Positions 1-11,777 of a stretch of DNA of 64,000 nucleotides are shown in pieces. This DNA comes from Flaveria trinervia. Taxonomy: Eukaryota; Streptophyta; Magnoliopsida; Asterales; Asteraceae. Where the stretch lies: positions 43,925,288 through 43,989,287 of the forward strand of contig CM046457.1 in NCBI GenBank assembly GCA_025506515.1, in the 5' to 3' direction. Each line of letters begins with the position of its first letter. Within the stretch, counting starts at the first letter, position 1. The notes under the pieces are model-generated. The model searched no databases, was not told where the DNA came from, and saw only the letters and a program-made list of their open reading frames with translations. Both the position numbers and the translations under genes were made by a program.

Positions 1-2770
1 TCCAAATCAAAAGTCCCCACCAAACCCACCAAAAAAAAACCCAAAATGCTACTCAGGGAATTGAGTCCCCTGAGGATGCCCCTGCAACACAAACGCAGGA
101 TATATCCACTGGTCCAAACCCCCTAGTGGATATAAGGACTCTTCCAGCCATAGCCGCTCAGGATTCCTCTCAACAGGAGCCTGCAGCAACCACAAAAGGG
201 GTACCTACACATCTGGAATCTTCCTCACTTGAGGGGATTGCCATTGAAGAGCACCAACCTCCCCAGGTGCACACTGCTTCTATCCATTTACCCCATACAA
301 CCACCCCTCACAGCCCAACTTTAATAGTTGCACAAGTGCTGACTCAACTGCACTCCTCACCCCTCCCCAGAAACCACTTACTACTGGGAACCCTCTACCA
401 ATTAAGGGGAGGAACACAGTGCAATTGAGAACCCACAGCACAGGGGTTTACCACTTCTATCTCCTGGTGTAGATAAGGAGTTAGAATATCTAGTGAGGCT
501 GCCACCTCTTCTGAATCAGCACATGATCAGAATGAGGCTGGTAACATTGCTAAGACCTCACTAGAGGCAACAGCTGATGATGGACATTGTCCTGAGGCTG
601 GAAGTCCCCAGTACCAAGCAAAAGGGGCACATGCAACAACTGGTCTACACCCAGTGCATGTAAATCCTGCTCCAAGCAGGAGGTCAGATGATTCAGCTTT
701 GGCTGATGATGACCTGGGCTTTTTCTATGATGTTCTTGCCCAGAAAACAATCCTTGAAGAGAAGTCGTAGGCTTCAAAACTACTTGACCAACTTTCACAA
801 GGAGAAAGACCATCTGCCTCCACCAACCCACAGATGGCACCTTCATTGAAGGTTGCCAAGGTTCCCCAAACACTGAGCCACTCCAAACTCAACACCTGCC
901 TCTGCTTCAGGCCCTATTTCTCAGGAACAGAACCCTCCTGAGCAAATAGGTGCTGTACTTCAAAATTCCCTCCCTCTCATCACACCCATAATCACTGCTA
1001 TGTGACTAAAGCCATTGATGAGAGGCTTTCCTCAACTTTACAACCCTTGATTGATGCTGCTGTGCAAAAGACACTTTCTGCGGTACAAACCCCTTCCTCC
1101 AATGCATCCAAAAAGGGGGAGAGTACTGCAGTGAAAAAAGAAGAGGAAAAACAGAGGAAAAGAAGGAAGAGAAGCAAGCCCAAGAGGAGGAGAAAGAAAA
1201 GCAACCACTGCTCACTTACAAGCGCAAGAAAAGTGCTGATGATCAACCTACTGAAGACAAATCCTTGGAAGAGCTGGTAAAAGAAGCTGACACTACACAG
1301 CCGATCCATGGATAAAATAATTGAACAACTCTTCAGGCAAGGGTTTGATACAGCCACATTGATAGTGAGATCAGAAGGTTGGAAGTGCAAGAGATTCAAA
1401 CCCGATGGGCTGGGTATGATGCTCTTGAAAAAGAGAGATTGGAGATAATGATCTGCTTCATTGCAAAATACTTAGGAAGATCGTTAATGGAGATTCGCGC
1501 GCGTGGACCAGGGACAGTATTCTGGCTATAGCCACCAGAATCTGTCTGTCTGAGCAATTCCACAGGGGATTATTGTGAAGCCCTTGATGAGGCTGGGGCT
1601 GGTAAAAGGTTGGAAATGGCTAAACTTACAAAGGCGAACTTACTACAAAGATGCTGGATCAACCTTCCCTTCCACCCACTCAAACACTGCCTACCCCTTA
1701 AATCTCCAAACCAATCTCTAAGCCAACACCCAAACATCCTCTTTCTTCAAAACCAATTCCTTTACCACCCAACCATCATCCAGTGATGCCCTAGAAGGAG
1801 GAGAAGGGTGTTGAGGATGGAAGAAGAAGAAGAAGAAGAGGATGAAGATGATAGTCTGCCACTCTCTGCTGTTCTAAGCTACCAAACCCAGAAGTCAACC
1901 CATGATCACACCTGACTCTCAAAGGGCAATGGTCAGAGTCAAGATAGAAGATGAAGAACAGCAGAAACAGCACGATGAGCAACTACTGAAGATGGTTGAC
2001 AAGGAATTTCCTCAGTCATCATCTATTCAAGCCATGAAAGGGCATGCTCAGAGGCTGTACACTCTCAGGCACACTTTTCAGTATCAGAAGGAGAGAGTGA
2101 GAGTATGGCCAGACCCCAGGGTGAGTTCTAGAATCCATAAAAGAACTATTCCACACAGATACAATGGCCAGGTTAGAAAAACAATAGAATCTACCATCAT
2201 GTTGGCCATTGTAGTCACACCTTGGAAATCATTGATGAATTCAAGAAAGCTCATCAAGCAAAGATGCCCCTCAAGCTTTATTGGAAAACAAGATGATCAA
2301 AAAGGGGTTGTTATATAAAAAGCTTGAAGACATCTAGAAGAATGAACTCTAGTTACTCCTTGAAGGCACCCATCCTGATGAATTTGTCTATAGGGAGGTA
2401 ACTACAGTGGAGCTTAAAAATGGCAGGACCATGAAGTACTTATCTGAGTACTATGGTCCAGAGTTCTTCTTCGAAGGAGGAGTAGAAGAACTCTCCAAGG
2501 AGGAACAAGTTGTTCTCCTTGAGGCCTATGTTCGAGAGTCATACAGACTCATTATGGGGAAGTAAATCTCATGAATGGGATAACTACTCTGTGTCCAGTT
2601 CCCCAAAACAGAGTTCCCATTCATACCTTGCCAAACAAATATCTGAGATTTCTTCCCAGGCCGGAGCTTACATGGGTCATCTTCTCTACTGATCAAGAAG
2701 GAAAAGATCAACATTTTGCCAACAATAAGTGGGATAATAAATAATTTAGAGGTTTTGGCTGCATTGGTTC
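1..2770 (+). pseudogene. Third ORF (aORF) of copia D, C-terminal part, broken
   Basis: Decayed coding sequence of unknown function located between pol and the 3' LTR. Readable pieces include a Lys/Glu-rich charged segment near 1100-1210 and the most conserved stretch at 1902-2318, where residues resembling QYQKERVRVWPDPRV match the third ORF of element C (around 54030-54080). Later parts (about 2390-2560) keep similarity to C in a different frame. Frameshifts and stops break it every few hundred bases. The N-terminal domain would lie left of the window. Gene identity rests on homology to C and its place before the PPT; I infer no biochemical role. Confidence 0.75.
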
Positions 2771-2779
2771 AGGGGAGTT
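2771..2779 (+). other. Polypurine tract of copia D
   Basis: AGGGGAGTT lies immediately before the TG that opens the 3' LTR at 2780. It occupies the same position as the tracts of C (54723-54732) and B (41819-41829). It would prime plus-strand DNA synthesis. Confidence 0.8.
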
Positions 2780-3775
2780 TGTTGGACCAAAAGAACCAAT
2801 GAGCCAAGATCAGAAAACCTCTAAGTCCCACATGGTATCACAACAACTGCTGAAAGCTTCATCAGCAGTTTGACAAGTGCTGAAGACTTCAACAGCTGAA
2901 GATCAAGTGCTGAAGACTTCAACAGCTGAAGAACTAAAGTGCTGAAGTACAACAGCTGAAGAACACAAGTACTGAAGCTGAACAGCTGAAGAACACAATA
3001 CTGAAGCTAACAGCTGAAGAACACAAGTGCTGAAGCTGAAAGACCAAAGTACTGAAGTACAACAGTGAAGAGTTTACAAGTGCTGAAGATCAACAACTGA
3101 TGTACAAAGTCTGAAGACAAAACTGAAGACATCAGCTGATGATATCTACTGAAGTCATCAGCTGATGAAACATCTAAAGGTCAAAGTCTGAAGATCAAGT
3201 ACTGAAGCGTCAGTAGTTTGTCACAACTGCTGAAGAGTACTTCTTTAGTAGTTGTGATATAAGTAGTTTTATATTTCTAGTTTCAGTAGTTTTGTAAAAC
3301 GACTGAAGAGCTTGTTCTTCAGTCGTTGTAGTTTCAGTAGTTTTATATTTCAGTAGCTTTGTAAAACGACTGAAGAGCCTTTTCTTCATCGTTGTAGTTT
3401 CAGTAGTTTCTATCATATTTTTATATTCTGTACTTAACACTCTGATATGTTCTCATAGTTGTGAACATTTCAGTAGTTTGTTAAGATTTAGTTATTTTTG
3501 TAATAGATCTGCCAGTTGTCACTTTCCGTGATAACAGCAGTGGTTGTTGCACTCTATATAAGGAGTAACAACCTATTGTAATATGGGAATGATTTGATCA
3601 GAAATATTCCATATCTATAAACATTCCTTGAATCAGAAATATATTCTCTCACTATAACCGTAAGTGCTCTTAATGCATACAAGTATCGATTTCTTGCTAC
3701 AATTTGTCTAATTCCTGTTCTTATTCCGCTGCTTTGAACTCTAATACATCAAACTTGTGATCGCTGATCCTGACA
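2780..3775 (+). repeat. 3' LTR of copia D
   Basis: 996-bp LTR starting TGTTGGACC and ending CCTGACA. The first third is an array of degenerate repeats built around GTGCTGAAGACTTCAACAGCTGAAG (about 2872-3220). It is followed by CAGTAGTTT-type motifs, a TATA box at 3555-3562 and a conserved U5 with ATTCCGCTGC near the end. The C LTRs (780 and 738 bp) share this plan but have a shorter, cleaner repeat array. Confidence 0.9.
3555..3562 (+). promoter_or_regulatory. TATA box in D LTR
   Basis: TATATAAG within CACTCTATATAAGGAG, conserved at the same place in the C LTRs (43773 and 55255). It is the likely U3 core promoter. Confidence 0.65.
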
Positions 3776-4376
3776 TATGGCCATAAAAAACCTGGGATAT
3801 AATAGCCATCTGTTTCCACAGGTTTCTGTGCCAGATCTTTGATTTCTAGAAACACAATTTGTGAAAAATTTAAAGGTTGGTGTTCTAGAATGATATAATA
3901 CCTGTTGCCACCGGAAGACATTGATCCCATGAGGATGTCTTCGAGGCTAAGCAAACATCACCATATGAAAATAGCAGCTCGTTCAGAATCAGGAAGTTCT
4001 TCTTCAGTATGGTAGCAGCTCGAAGATTTCCGTTGTACCCTTGTTGATGAAGGACATATCAGTTGTGCCTTTGATACTCAGTCACACAGCAGCATCTTGT
4101 AAATTTAGCACTCGACGAATGCTATCAGGTGTAACCTCTACTTGTTTTTGGTTGACCATGACGAACAGAATTTGGCCGGAAGGCACATCAGTGTGAACGT
4201 AGGCATTGGACCAAAACTGACTTAGTGACTCTGGGTAGATGGTCGGGTTAAGAGCAGAGCAGTACTATACTGAGAATCACCATTAGGTCTATGGCGTGAT
4301 CAAACTTTGTCCAGAAGGCCGATTTCGTGAGGTAGGCGACGCAATTATGTCTGGGTTTTAGACTCATGGTTGCCAT
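3776..4376 (-). pseudogene. Third ORF (aORF) of copia A, N-terminal part
   Basis: The ATG at 4376 opens a reading frame beginning MATMSLKPRHNCVA, nearly identical to the start of the C third ORF at 51207. A frameshift or stop follows after about 45 codons, but homology continues in other frames. It includes a segment with VTPD-I--VLNL, matching the ITPDILRQTLNLDD block of C, and ends with HQPLNFSQIVFLEIKDLAQK at 3721-3954. The frame is interrupted by the D LTR at 3775. Function is unknown; it shares an N-terminal domain with the third ORFs of B, C and E. Confidence 0.75.
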
Positions 4377-4439
4377 TTTGAGAGTATGAAGGTCAGGAAC
4401 GGCTAATGGAACGTTTAGAAGAAGAAGGTATTTATAGGG

Positions 4440-5399
4440 TTGGGATATGAAAAGGCTGAAAGAAAACTACTAAAGGTTTTGGTGTGGTCATCAGTTGTTT
4501 GAAACTACTGATGACGTGGTATTAACCTTCAGAGGTTTAAAATGACTGACAGTGGTGGTGTTGTCATCAGGTGTTATAAAACAACTGAAGACTTGGTTTT
4601 GACCATCAGACATTGAAACAGCTGAAGTCTTGGTGTTAACCATCAGTATTTATGAAACTACTAAAGGTGATGGTTTTGACTTCATATGATGTAAACTGAG
4701 GACTTGGTGTTTGCCATCAGTAGTTGTGAAACTACTGAAGACAGTGGTTTTGCCATCAGTTGTTGTAAACAACTGAAGACTTGGTATTAGTTATCAGTAG
4801 TTGTGAAACTACTGAAGACTGTGGTCTTGCTTCAGTTGTTTAGAAACAGCAGTTGTAGAAACAACTAAAGAGAAATTACTCATCAGCTGTTTTCGTCAAT
4901 TCTTAGCTTTTCAGCTGTTTCATACTGTCCTCAACACTTACTCATCAGACTTTTCATCTGCTTTTCAGGTGTTTCATAGGACGTCAGTACTTATCTGTTT
5001 TACTGATTTCAGTAGTTGTAACTGCATCAGTAGTTGTAACTGCATCAGTAGTTGTAATGCATCAGTAGTTGTAACTGCTCAGTAGTTGTAACTGCATCAG
5101 TAGTTGTAACTGCATCAGTAGTTGTAACTGCATCAGTAGTGTAACCGCATCAGTAGTGTAACTGCATCAGTAGTTGTAACTGCATCAGTAGTTGTAACTG
5201 CATCAGTAGTTGTAACTGCATCAGTAGTTGTAACTACATCAGTAGTTTAGAACAGATACAGTACTTCAGTACTTGTGAGGCATTTAGCCTTCAGTAGTTA
5301 TAAAAACTACTGAGGGTAAAAGAACTCATCAGTACTTATATGTGACATGGTTACCAATGATTGTCAGTACTTATTACTGAGATCATCAGTAGTTGTCAC
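4440..5399. repeat. Hairpin-rich spacer between RNase H and third ORF of copia A
   Basis: A non-coding kilobase packed with short inverted repeats. Examples are CAGTAGTT-GTGA-AACTACTG at 4718-4737 and CAGTTGTT-GTA-AACAACTG at 4757-4775, both with perfect 8-bp stems. The two stems differ at one position with the partner changed to match. The same kind of array fills the equivalent spacer of C (50340-51110). No gene is visible here. Confidence 0.8.
5009..5246. repeat. 18-bp tandem repeat, about 13 units
   Basis: Tandem copies of TCAGTAGTTGTAACTGCA, some 16-17 bp long through small deletions. The unit is a half-site of the CAGTAGTT hairpin found around it, so the array probably grew by slippage or unequal exchange from that motif. 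Confidence 0.9.
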
Positions 5400-6119
5400 T
5401 TATTCTAGCTGCAACATACCAAGCCTTAACACCAGGTTGTGGAAAGTTGAACTATCCAAAGGCTTAGTAAAAATGTCTGCAAGCTCATCAGCACTAGGCA
5501 CAAACATAGGATTAATTAGACCCTTTTCAAAACAATCTCTTATAAAATGATGTCTAATTTCTATATGTTTGGTCCTAGAGTGCTGGACTGGATTTTTGAC
5601 AATGCAAAGAGCTGAAGCACTATCCATTAATAACGGAGTCTTAGTCTCTGTAATGCCATAATCCAAAAGTTGATTTTGAAGCCAGAGTACTTGGTATGTA
5701 CAACTTGCAACAGCAATGTACTCGGCTTCAGCAGTGGATGTAGCAACAGATGTTTGTTTCTTACTCTGCCAAGAAATCAAACAGTTGCCTAGGAATTGAC
5801 ATCCACCAGAAGTTGATTTCCTGGTTAACTTACACCCTGCATAGTCACTATCAGAGAAAGCAACTAATTTGCAAGAGTCCCCAGTGGAATACCATAAACC
5901 TAGAGATTGTGTACCTTGCAAATATCTAAAGATCCTCTTGACTGCAATTAGATGAGACTTTTTAGGTGCAGCCTGAAATCTAGCACAAACACATGTAGCA
6001 AACATAATATCTGGTCTAGAAGCTATTAAATACATCAAGGACCCAATCATACATCTGTAAAGCGTTTCATCAACAGCTTTACCTTTCTGATCAATATCCA
6101 ATTGTGTGGTGTTGCACAT
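5400..6119 (-). pseudogene. Copia A RNase H and RT C-terminus (239 codons open)
   Basis: The best preserved part of A: one open frame of 239 codons covering the RT tail and RNase H. Visible motifs are YRCMIGSLMYL and ASRPDI of the RT thumb/connection, then SDSDYAG, AEAEY and MDSASAL, which carry the acidic catalytic residues. It ends with FTKPL and GMLQLE, the usual end of plant copia pol. RNase H would remove the RNA strand of the cDNA hybrid. The polyprotein around it is frameshifted, so it cannot be made as a normal product. Confidence 0.9.
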
Positions 6120-6160
6120 GGGAGTAGAACAGGGCTTACAGTTTTGTAAATCAAACTTAT

Positions 6161-7438
6161 TTAAAAGATCTTTTGTATATTTAACTGATGAATGAAAATT
6201 CCATCAGCTTTTTGTTTGATTTGCAAGCCTAGAAAGAACTGTAATTCTCCCATTGCACTCATTTCAAACTTCCTTTGCATTAATTTTGTAAAATCATCAC
6301 ACAACTGGGGATCAGAGGATGCAAATATAATATCATCAACATAAATTTGAACAAGTAGCTTATGCTGATCCACCTTCTTAATAAATAAGGTTTTATCTGT
6401 GGAGCCTCTAGTGAAATTATTTTGCAGAAGAAAGTTGGATAATGTCTCATACCAGGCTCTAGGAGCTTGTTTTAACCCATAAAGAGCCTTATCAAGCTTG
6501 TATACCCATTCTGGGTGTTTATTATCCTCAAAACCTGGTGGTTGATACACATAAACTTCTTCTTTTATTTTACCATATAAAAATGCACTTTTAACATCCA
6601 TTTGAAAAACTTTAAGATTGTGGAGTGCAGCATAGGCTAAGAACAATCTAATTGCCTCCAGTCTGGCTACAGGGGCAAAGGTTTCATCATAATCAATACC
6701 TTCTTCTTGTGCAAACCCCTAAACAACCAGTCTGGCCTTGTTCTTAACAATAAGCCCATTTTCATCTGTTTTATTCCTAAACATCCATTTAGTGCCTATA
6801 GCACACTTACCTGGGGGAAGAGGAACAAGCTCCCACACTTGCTGCTTTTTGAACTGAAGAAGCTCAAGCTGCATTGCTTCAACCCAGCCATTGTCTCTAA
6901 GTGCAACATGATAATTCTTTGGCTCTAGCTGACTGATGAAGAGAGCATAGAAGCAGAAATTGGACAATTGACTTCTGGTTGAAACTCCAGCATTGATATC
7001 ACCAATGATTTGAGACATTGGGTGATTCTTCAGCTCTGGATAAACAATGAGATCAGTGCAAGTGTTTGTAGAACCTTCAGCAGCAACAGATGTTGATGTA
7101 GACTCTTGAAACCATGTAGATGGTGGCAACTCAAATGAAGTTGAAGATGCAGAAATCTCATCAGCACTTGTTGTGGATGAAGCTACTAAAGCTACAGGAG
7201 CATCAGGTTTAGAGGACACAGGCAGTTGGTCACTAAACCTGAAGAGGTGAGTACTGCTATCATCATCATCATCAGCACTAGCAGTACCACCAGGTGGTGA
7301 ACTGTTGACAAGAGCAACAGCAGGAGTTTGATAAGGAACATATTGCAGTATGTCCAAATCAAATAGCTCCACAGGGCTTTGTGGAATCTTGTCCTTTGGA
7401 GATTCATTAAACTTAACATGTAGAGTCTCTTCAACCAT
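6161..7438 (-). pseudogene. Copia A reverse transcriptase, broken
   Basis: The two open pieces are 7438-6719 (239 codons) and 6646-6161. The first carries the integrase-RT linker and the RT start: GDINAGVSTRSQ, EPKNYHVALRD, WVEAM and IGTKWMFRNK. The second carries FQMDVKSAFLYG, PPGFED, LYGLKQAPRAWYE and the catalytic YVDDI. A stop after KARLVV and a second break near DGIFIHQ separate them from each other and from RNase H. The family function is cDNA synthesis from element RNA. Confidence 0.9.
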
Positions 7439-8330
7439 CTTTGTTCTACAGTTGAAGACTCTGTATGCTTTGCAAGTTGATGAATAACCAACAAAGTACC
7501 CTGCATCCCCTTAGGATCAAATTTTTGGAGTTGATCCCGTGTGTTGAGAATGAAACAAGGACACCCAAAAGCTCTGAAGAATGAAATTAGAGGGGCTAAA
7601 TGATGAAGAACTTCATATGGAGTCTTCATCAACCTTTGATTTACTAGAACTCTATTCTGTACATAGCAAGCTGTATTGACAGCTTCAGCCCAAAAAGTCA
7701 TTGGCAGTCCAGAATCAGCCAACATGGACCTTGCAGCTTCAATAAGGGTCCTGTTCTTTCTCTCCACTACTCCATTTTGTTCAGGAGTTCTTGGAATGCT
7801 AAACGGCCTCTTGATTCCCTTTGAGAGGTAGAACTCATCAAGTGTATTGTTTCTGAATTCTGTTCCATTATCACTTCTAATACACTTGACTGAGAGGGAA
7901 TACTGCTTCTCAACATACAACACAAAGTTGATAATCTTCTGAGCTGCCTCATCCTTTGAATGCAAGAAGAAAGTCCATACAAATCTGGAGTAATCATCCA
8001 CAATTACCAGACAGTATTTCTTCTTAGCCATACTCATCACTCTCACAGGACCAAAGAGATCCATGTGAAGAAGCTGTAAGCAGGCAGTGGACTTAGGTTC
8101 TTCTATGGAGGGAATGAAGCTTTGTGCTGTTTTCCTTTTAAACAAGCAGTGCAGTTATCTTCACATTTGTACTCCATCATAGGCAGTCCCCTTACTAAAC
8201 CATGGTTTATCAGCTGATTTATGTTTTTGAGATAACATGACCCAGCCTTCTATGCCATAGAGTAGATTCTTGAGGGGAAGCCTTGGAAAATAGGCAAGGA
8301 TGGCCTTTGAGATCTATTTATTGGAAAGAT
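7439..8330 (-). pseudogene. Copia A integrase, broken
   Basis: The DDE core is readable at 8145-7520: LLHMDLFGPV (first Asp), RSDNGTEF (second Asp) and EQNGVVERKN (Glu), followed by FWAEAVNTACY. The HHCC zinc-binding region upstream (8330-8146) is recognisable by WHRRLGH but holds several stops. A one-base deletion near 7510 moves the C-terminal part (DAGYFVGYSS-like) into the frame of the RT linker. Confidence 0.88.
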
Positions 8331-8714
8331 CTAAGGCATAAACTCTTCTGTCCTGTTGGCCTTCAGGAGAGTGTATTCATCCAACACCTTATCAATCAAA
8401 CTTAGAACTTTGGATGACAGAATCCGACAGTTCTGACTGGTGAAAAGAGCAACATGGCCTTTGTCACACATTTGACTGACACTCAAGAGGTTGTACTTGA
8501 GATTTTCCACATGGTTAACATCATCAAACTTTATTTCCCCATTGGAAACAAAGCCTTTGCAGATGATGTAACCCTTTGCATCATTGCCAAATGACACAAA
8601 CCCCTTCCTTCCTTGAGAGTAGTCATTAAGAAGTGATCTGTTTCCTGTCATATGCATGGATCCTCCACTGTCTACATACCAGATGCCTCTGTGGCATGTT
8701 GAAGAACCCTGCAA
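8331..8714 (-). pseudogene. Copia A protease and pre-integrase region
   Basis: 127 open codons contain the retropepsin active-site motif WYVDSGGSMHMTGN (Asp-Ser-Gly) near the start, then the conserved YNLLSVSQMCD block. The protease would cleave the Gag-Pol polyprotein. It joins gag (ending VWVSKSN) through a short break at 8715-8725. Confidence 0.88.
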
Positions 8715-8725
8715 AACACAACAAA

Positions 8726-11569
8726 TTAGTTAGATTTTGAGACCCAAACCTTTTTGGTTTTGGGCCTGCTCTTATCAACAGATGGTAAACTAACAGGTTT
8801 GTTGGAAACAACAGTCTGAGAGGAAGAAAATGGTGAAGAAGAGGAATCCTTTGGCTTGGACCTCCTTTTCTGTGGTTTCAACATAGGAACATCTAATTGG
8901 TTAACTCTTCCCAATAGATGTTGAACCATCATAACCAGCTGAGTCTGATTTTGTGATAAAGCTTTCAGCTCTTCAGACACATTGGCATTGGAGTTTGATA
9001 AGTTCCTATGTTGCACCTTCTTCTTTTGAGCAATCTCAGCTGTTACTGTTTAACCCCTTCCTTTTTGGATTTCTTTTTGGACTTAAGGGTTACAGGATTT
9101 GATGTTGCTGGTACAAATGTGGATTCAAACTCAGTTTTCATTTTAACCATGTTCTCTTTAATTTCCTCTTTATGTTTGAGTTTGGATCCTCTTTTGTACC
9201 AACAATCATCTGTAAGATGATTGAACAAACCACATATTTCACATGGTTTCTTCTTCATCTTATGTTGATCATCAACTAAAGAGAATGAAACTACTGATGA
9301 TTGTTCTTCAGCACTTTGGAAGCACTATTTGCTTTCTTGACTTCCTCTTTAGTAGTCTTCAAACTCTTTCTACTAACAGTTTTCTTCTCTTCAGTGCTGA
9401 CAGTAGTTGGAGTTTGAACTTCAGGTGTTAAATCTTGCTCTCCAGTCCTTTCAGGACTTCCAGAAATAACTCCTGAGTTGATCAACTCTTTGATCATGTG
9501 AGTGTCAGTATTTGAACCATCAAGATCAGCTGATAGGTTCAACGAGGGAATAATACTAACTTCAACTTCTGATGGTGCTCTATCAGGAAAGTGAATCACA
9601 TGATGAGGTGGATTGGTTATTGCTTCTCCATCAGATTTCACTTCTGCTCTTGAAGCAAAATCTGTAGGAGGAGCAGTGTGATTATAACCAATGCCAAACT
9701 TCACATTAGAAGCTGATTGCTTACTAAGAAGCATTTCAAAACCTTTGCATAATTGTACCCATCGATCACACTCTACTTGGGTGACTGCAAGGGTTTCTTT
9801 GAGGTCTTTGTACTTTTCTAAAAGTACCTCTTCCCTAGCCTTATCATCAGTGATTTGGCATTTAAGTTTATAAATCTCATCATTTTTCTCTTTAAGCATA
9901 GACTCAAACTCAGCTTTTCTTTTGGAAATGATCTTTTCTAGCTCTATGTTCTTATTAATTAAAGCTACATTTGCTTCTCTAATAGAAGCAAATGCTGCTA
10001 TGCATGTTTCATAACATAATTTGGCCTTAGCCTCAGAGGATACCTGTGATACCTGTGATGAAGAGGCATTTAAGGATGATCCATCTGCAGACTCCAGAGC
10101 CATAAGTGCCAGATTCCCAAAAGGACTGTCACCACCATGTTGACCAGCACCTGTGAACAGTTGTTCATGACCATACATGTCATCTGGTAAACTGCTCCAG
10201 TCAACAACTCCAGGGGTGAAGAAGCTGTGTTGTTGAGGTTGAGGAGGTTGATGAGATTGAGATGGTTGAGGCTCAGGAAGAGCATGTGGTTGTTGAGCAA
10301 TGGGTGCTTGAACCTGACTGGTTTGTGGCATGTAATAACAAGGGTAAGGATATGGCATTGGACCCTGAGGAACAAAATATGCAGGAGATTGTGGTTGAGA
10401 ATGATGACCAGAATTGACAGGATGTTGCCCTCTGTGTTGTTGACTATTGCCAGGGAAAGTCACAAAGGGTGCAGAAGAATTAGATCCAGATGATCTACAT
10501 TCTCTAGCAAAGTGTCCAAGCCTATGGCATTTGTGACACCTCAACTTACTCTTGTCAAAACCAACTTTGGTTTTGCCAGAGAGTCCTGGGAACTTTCTTC
10601 CAGTTCTTTTGTAGAACTTCTGAGATCTGATATTTATCAAGGTCATTTGGCTCAAAATATCCATCTCTTCTAAGTCATCATCAGCAATCCCCTTAAGATC
10701 ATCCATGATGAAGCATAGATTGTCATTATTCCACCCAGTAAACTGACTATCAACACTCACAAATGCAGAATCAGAAGTGTTTGAAGAGAAATCAATATGC
10801 TCATCATACTGGCATTCAGATGAAGCATATTATGACTCATGACCAACCAAGGCAGTGTTTCCTGGTACAAAGTCATCAGTGAGCTTTCCAGACGATGACA
10901 GTTTTCGTTTCTGTTCTATCTCTCTCTCAAATGTGAGCAATTTCCCATGGAGTTGAGTGAGAGATAGTTTGTCCAAATTTGCACTGGAGCGTAGGACAAT
11001 AGTATATGTGTCCCATCTCTCAGGCAGTGATCTGAGAAATCTGTTATTCATCTGGCTATTGGTGTACTCATGTTTAACCATTTTTAATTCAGAGATCAAA
11101 CAAGAGAACCGCTCAAACTGTTGAGTCAGTGTCTCACCCTTCCTATGAGAGAATGTCTCATATTGTTGGGCAAGGATTTCTCTATTATTTGCCAAGACCT
11201 CATCTGTTCTCCAAATTGTTCTTTCAAGGCATTCCAGAGGTCATGGGCAGTTTCATAATGCATTAGCCCAAAATAGATTTCATTGGGCAGTGCCATGGCC
11301 AGAATTCCATGGGCTTTTGCATCAATCTCAAACAATTTCTTATCCTCATCTGAGTATTGCTCCCTCCTCTTCGGAACCATTTGATTGGTTTCCAGGTTAT
11401 TCACCATAGGCTTGTGTGGACCATGTACCACTGATGTCCAACAACCTGAGCTGTTAACAGACAGGTGATGGAGCATTCGTCGTTGCCATATGTTATACTC
11501 ACTCCTAACCAGCATTGGAGGCTTGGTTGAGGAACCAGTATTGTGAGGATCATTGGAAGGACTAGTCAT
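8726..11569 (-). pseudogene. Copia A gag with two CCHC knuckles, broken
   Basis: Gag starts at MTSPSND (11569) and runs in pieces. The capsid part contains YNIWQRRMLHHL, ALPNEIYFGLMHYETAHDLW and, after a frameshift near 11190, LAQQYETFSHRKGETL. A single TAA near 10830 stands where C has GAA. The 489-codon piece 10760-9291 carries the first nucleocapsid knuckle CHKCHRLGHFAREC, a Pro/Gln-rich stretch and a probable coiled coil (SKRKAEFESMLKEKNDEIYK). The second knuckle CEICGLFNHLTDDC is at 9258-9043, and a Ser/Lys-rich linker at 9016-8726 leads into protease. Gag would form the virus-like particle and bind RNA. Confidence 0.88.
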
Positions 11570-11763
11570 TTTAGAAAATTCAGACAAATTCAAGATAAGC
11601 AAAACAAATTTAGCTCAAAACCACTAAGAACCTCAATTAAAATAGCCAAAAGCGACAGAACTTCAATCTCTATAACAATTCGTGCGAATTTGCTAGTTCA
11701 ATCAAACTTAGAGCAAATGATTAGTGTCAATGATCAATTGTTAGATCGATCAATGATTAACCT

Positions 11764-11775
11764 GCTCTGATACCA
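11764..11775 (-). other. Primer binding site of copia A
   Basis: The plus strand reads GCTCTGATACCA, the complement of TGGTATCAGAGC. This is the standard plant copia site pairing with initiator Met-tRNA, two bases from the LTR edge at 11778. Confidence 0.88.
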
Positions 11776-11777
11776 TT

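Larger units (their letters stand above)
1..3775 (+). mobile_element. Copia element D, 3' part (cut by window edge)
   Basis: This is the 3' portion of a plus-strand Ty1/copia retrotransposon: remains of a long third ORF, a polypurine tract and a complete 3' LTR. The third-ORF remnant aligns throughout with 51966-54730 of element C, and the LTR shares start, end and TATA box with the C LTRs, so D and C are one family. It ends TGACA at 3775. The sequence that follows is the interrupted third ORF of element A on the minus strand, so D is younger than A. The 5' half lies outside the window, so its TSD cannot be checked; TATGG follows the right end. Confidence 0.88.

Noticed and set aside
5009..5246. 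Regularly repeated units resembling a CRISPR array
   Set aside because: The units are head-to-tail with no unique spacers and lie inside a plant retrotransposon; it is a plain tandem repeat.
10227..10493. Leu/Arg-rich plus-strand ORF in copia A
   Set aside because: Opposite strand of the Pro/Gln-rich part of A gag; composition artefact.
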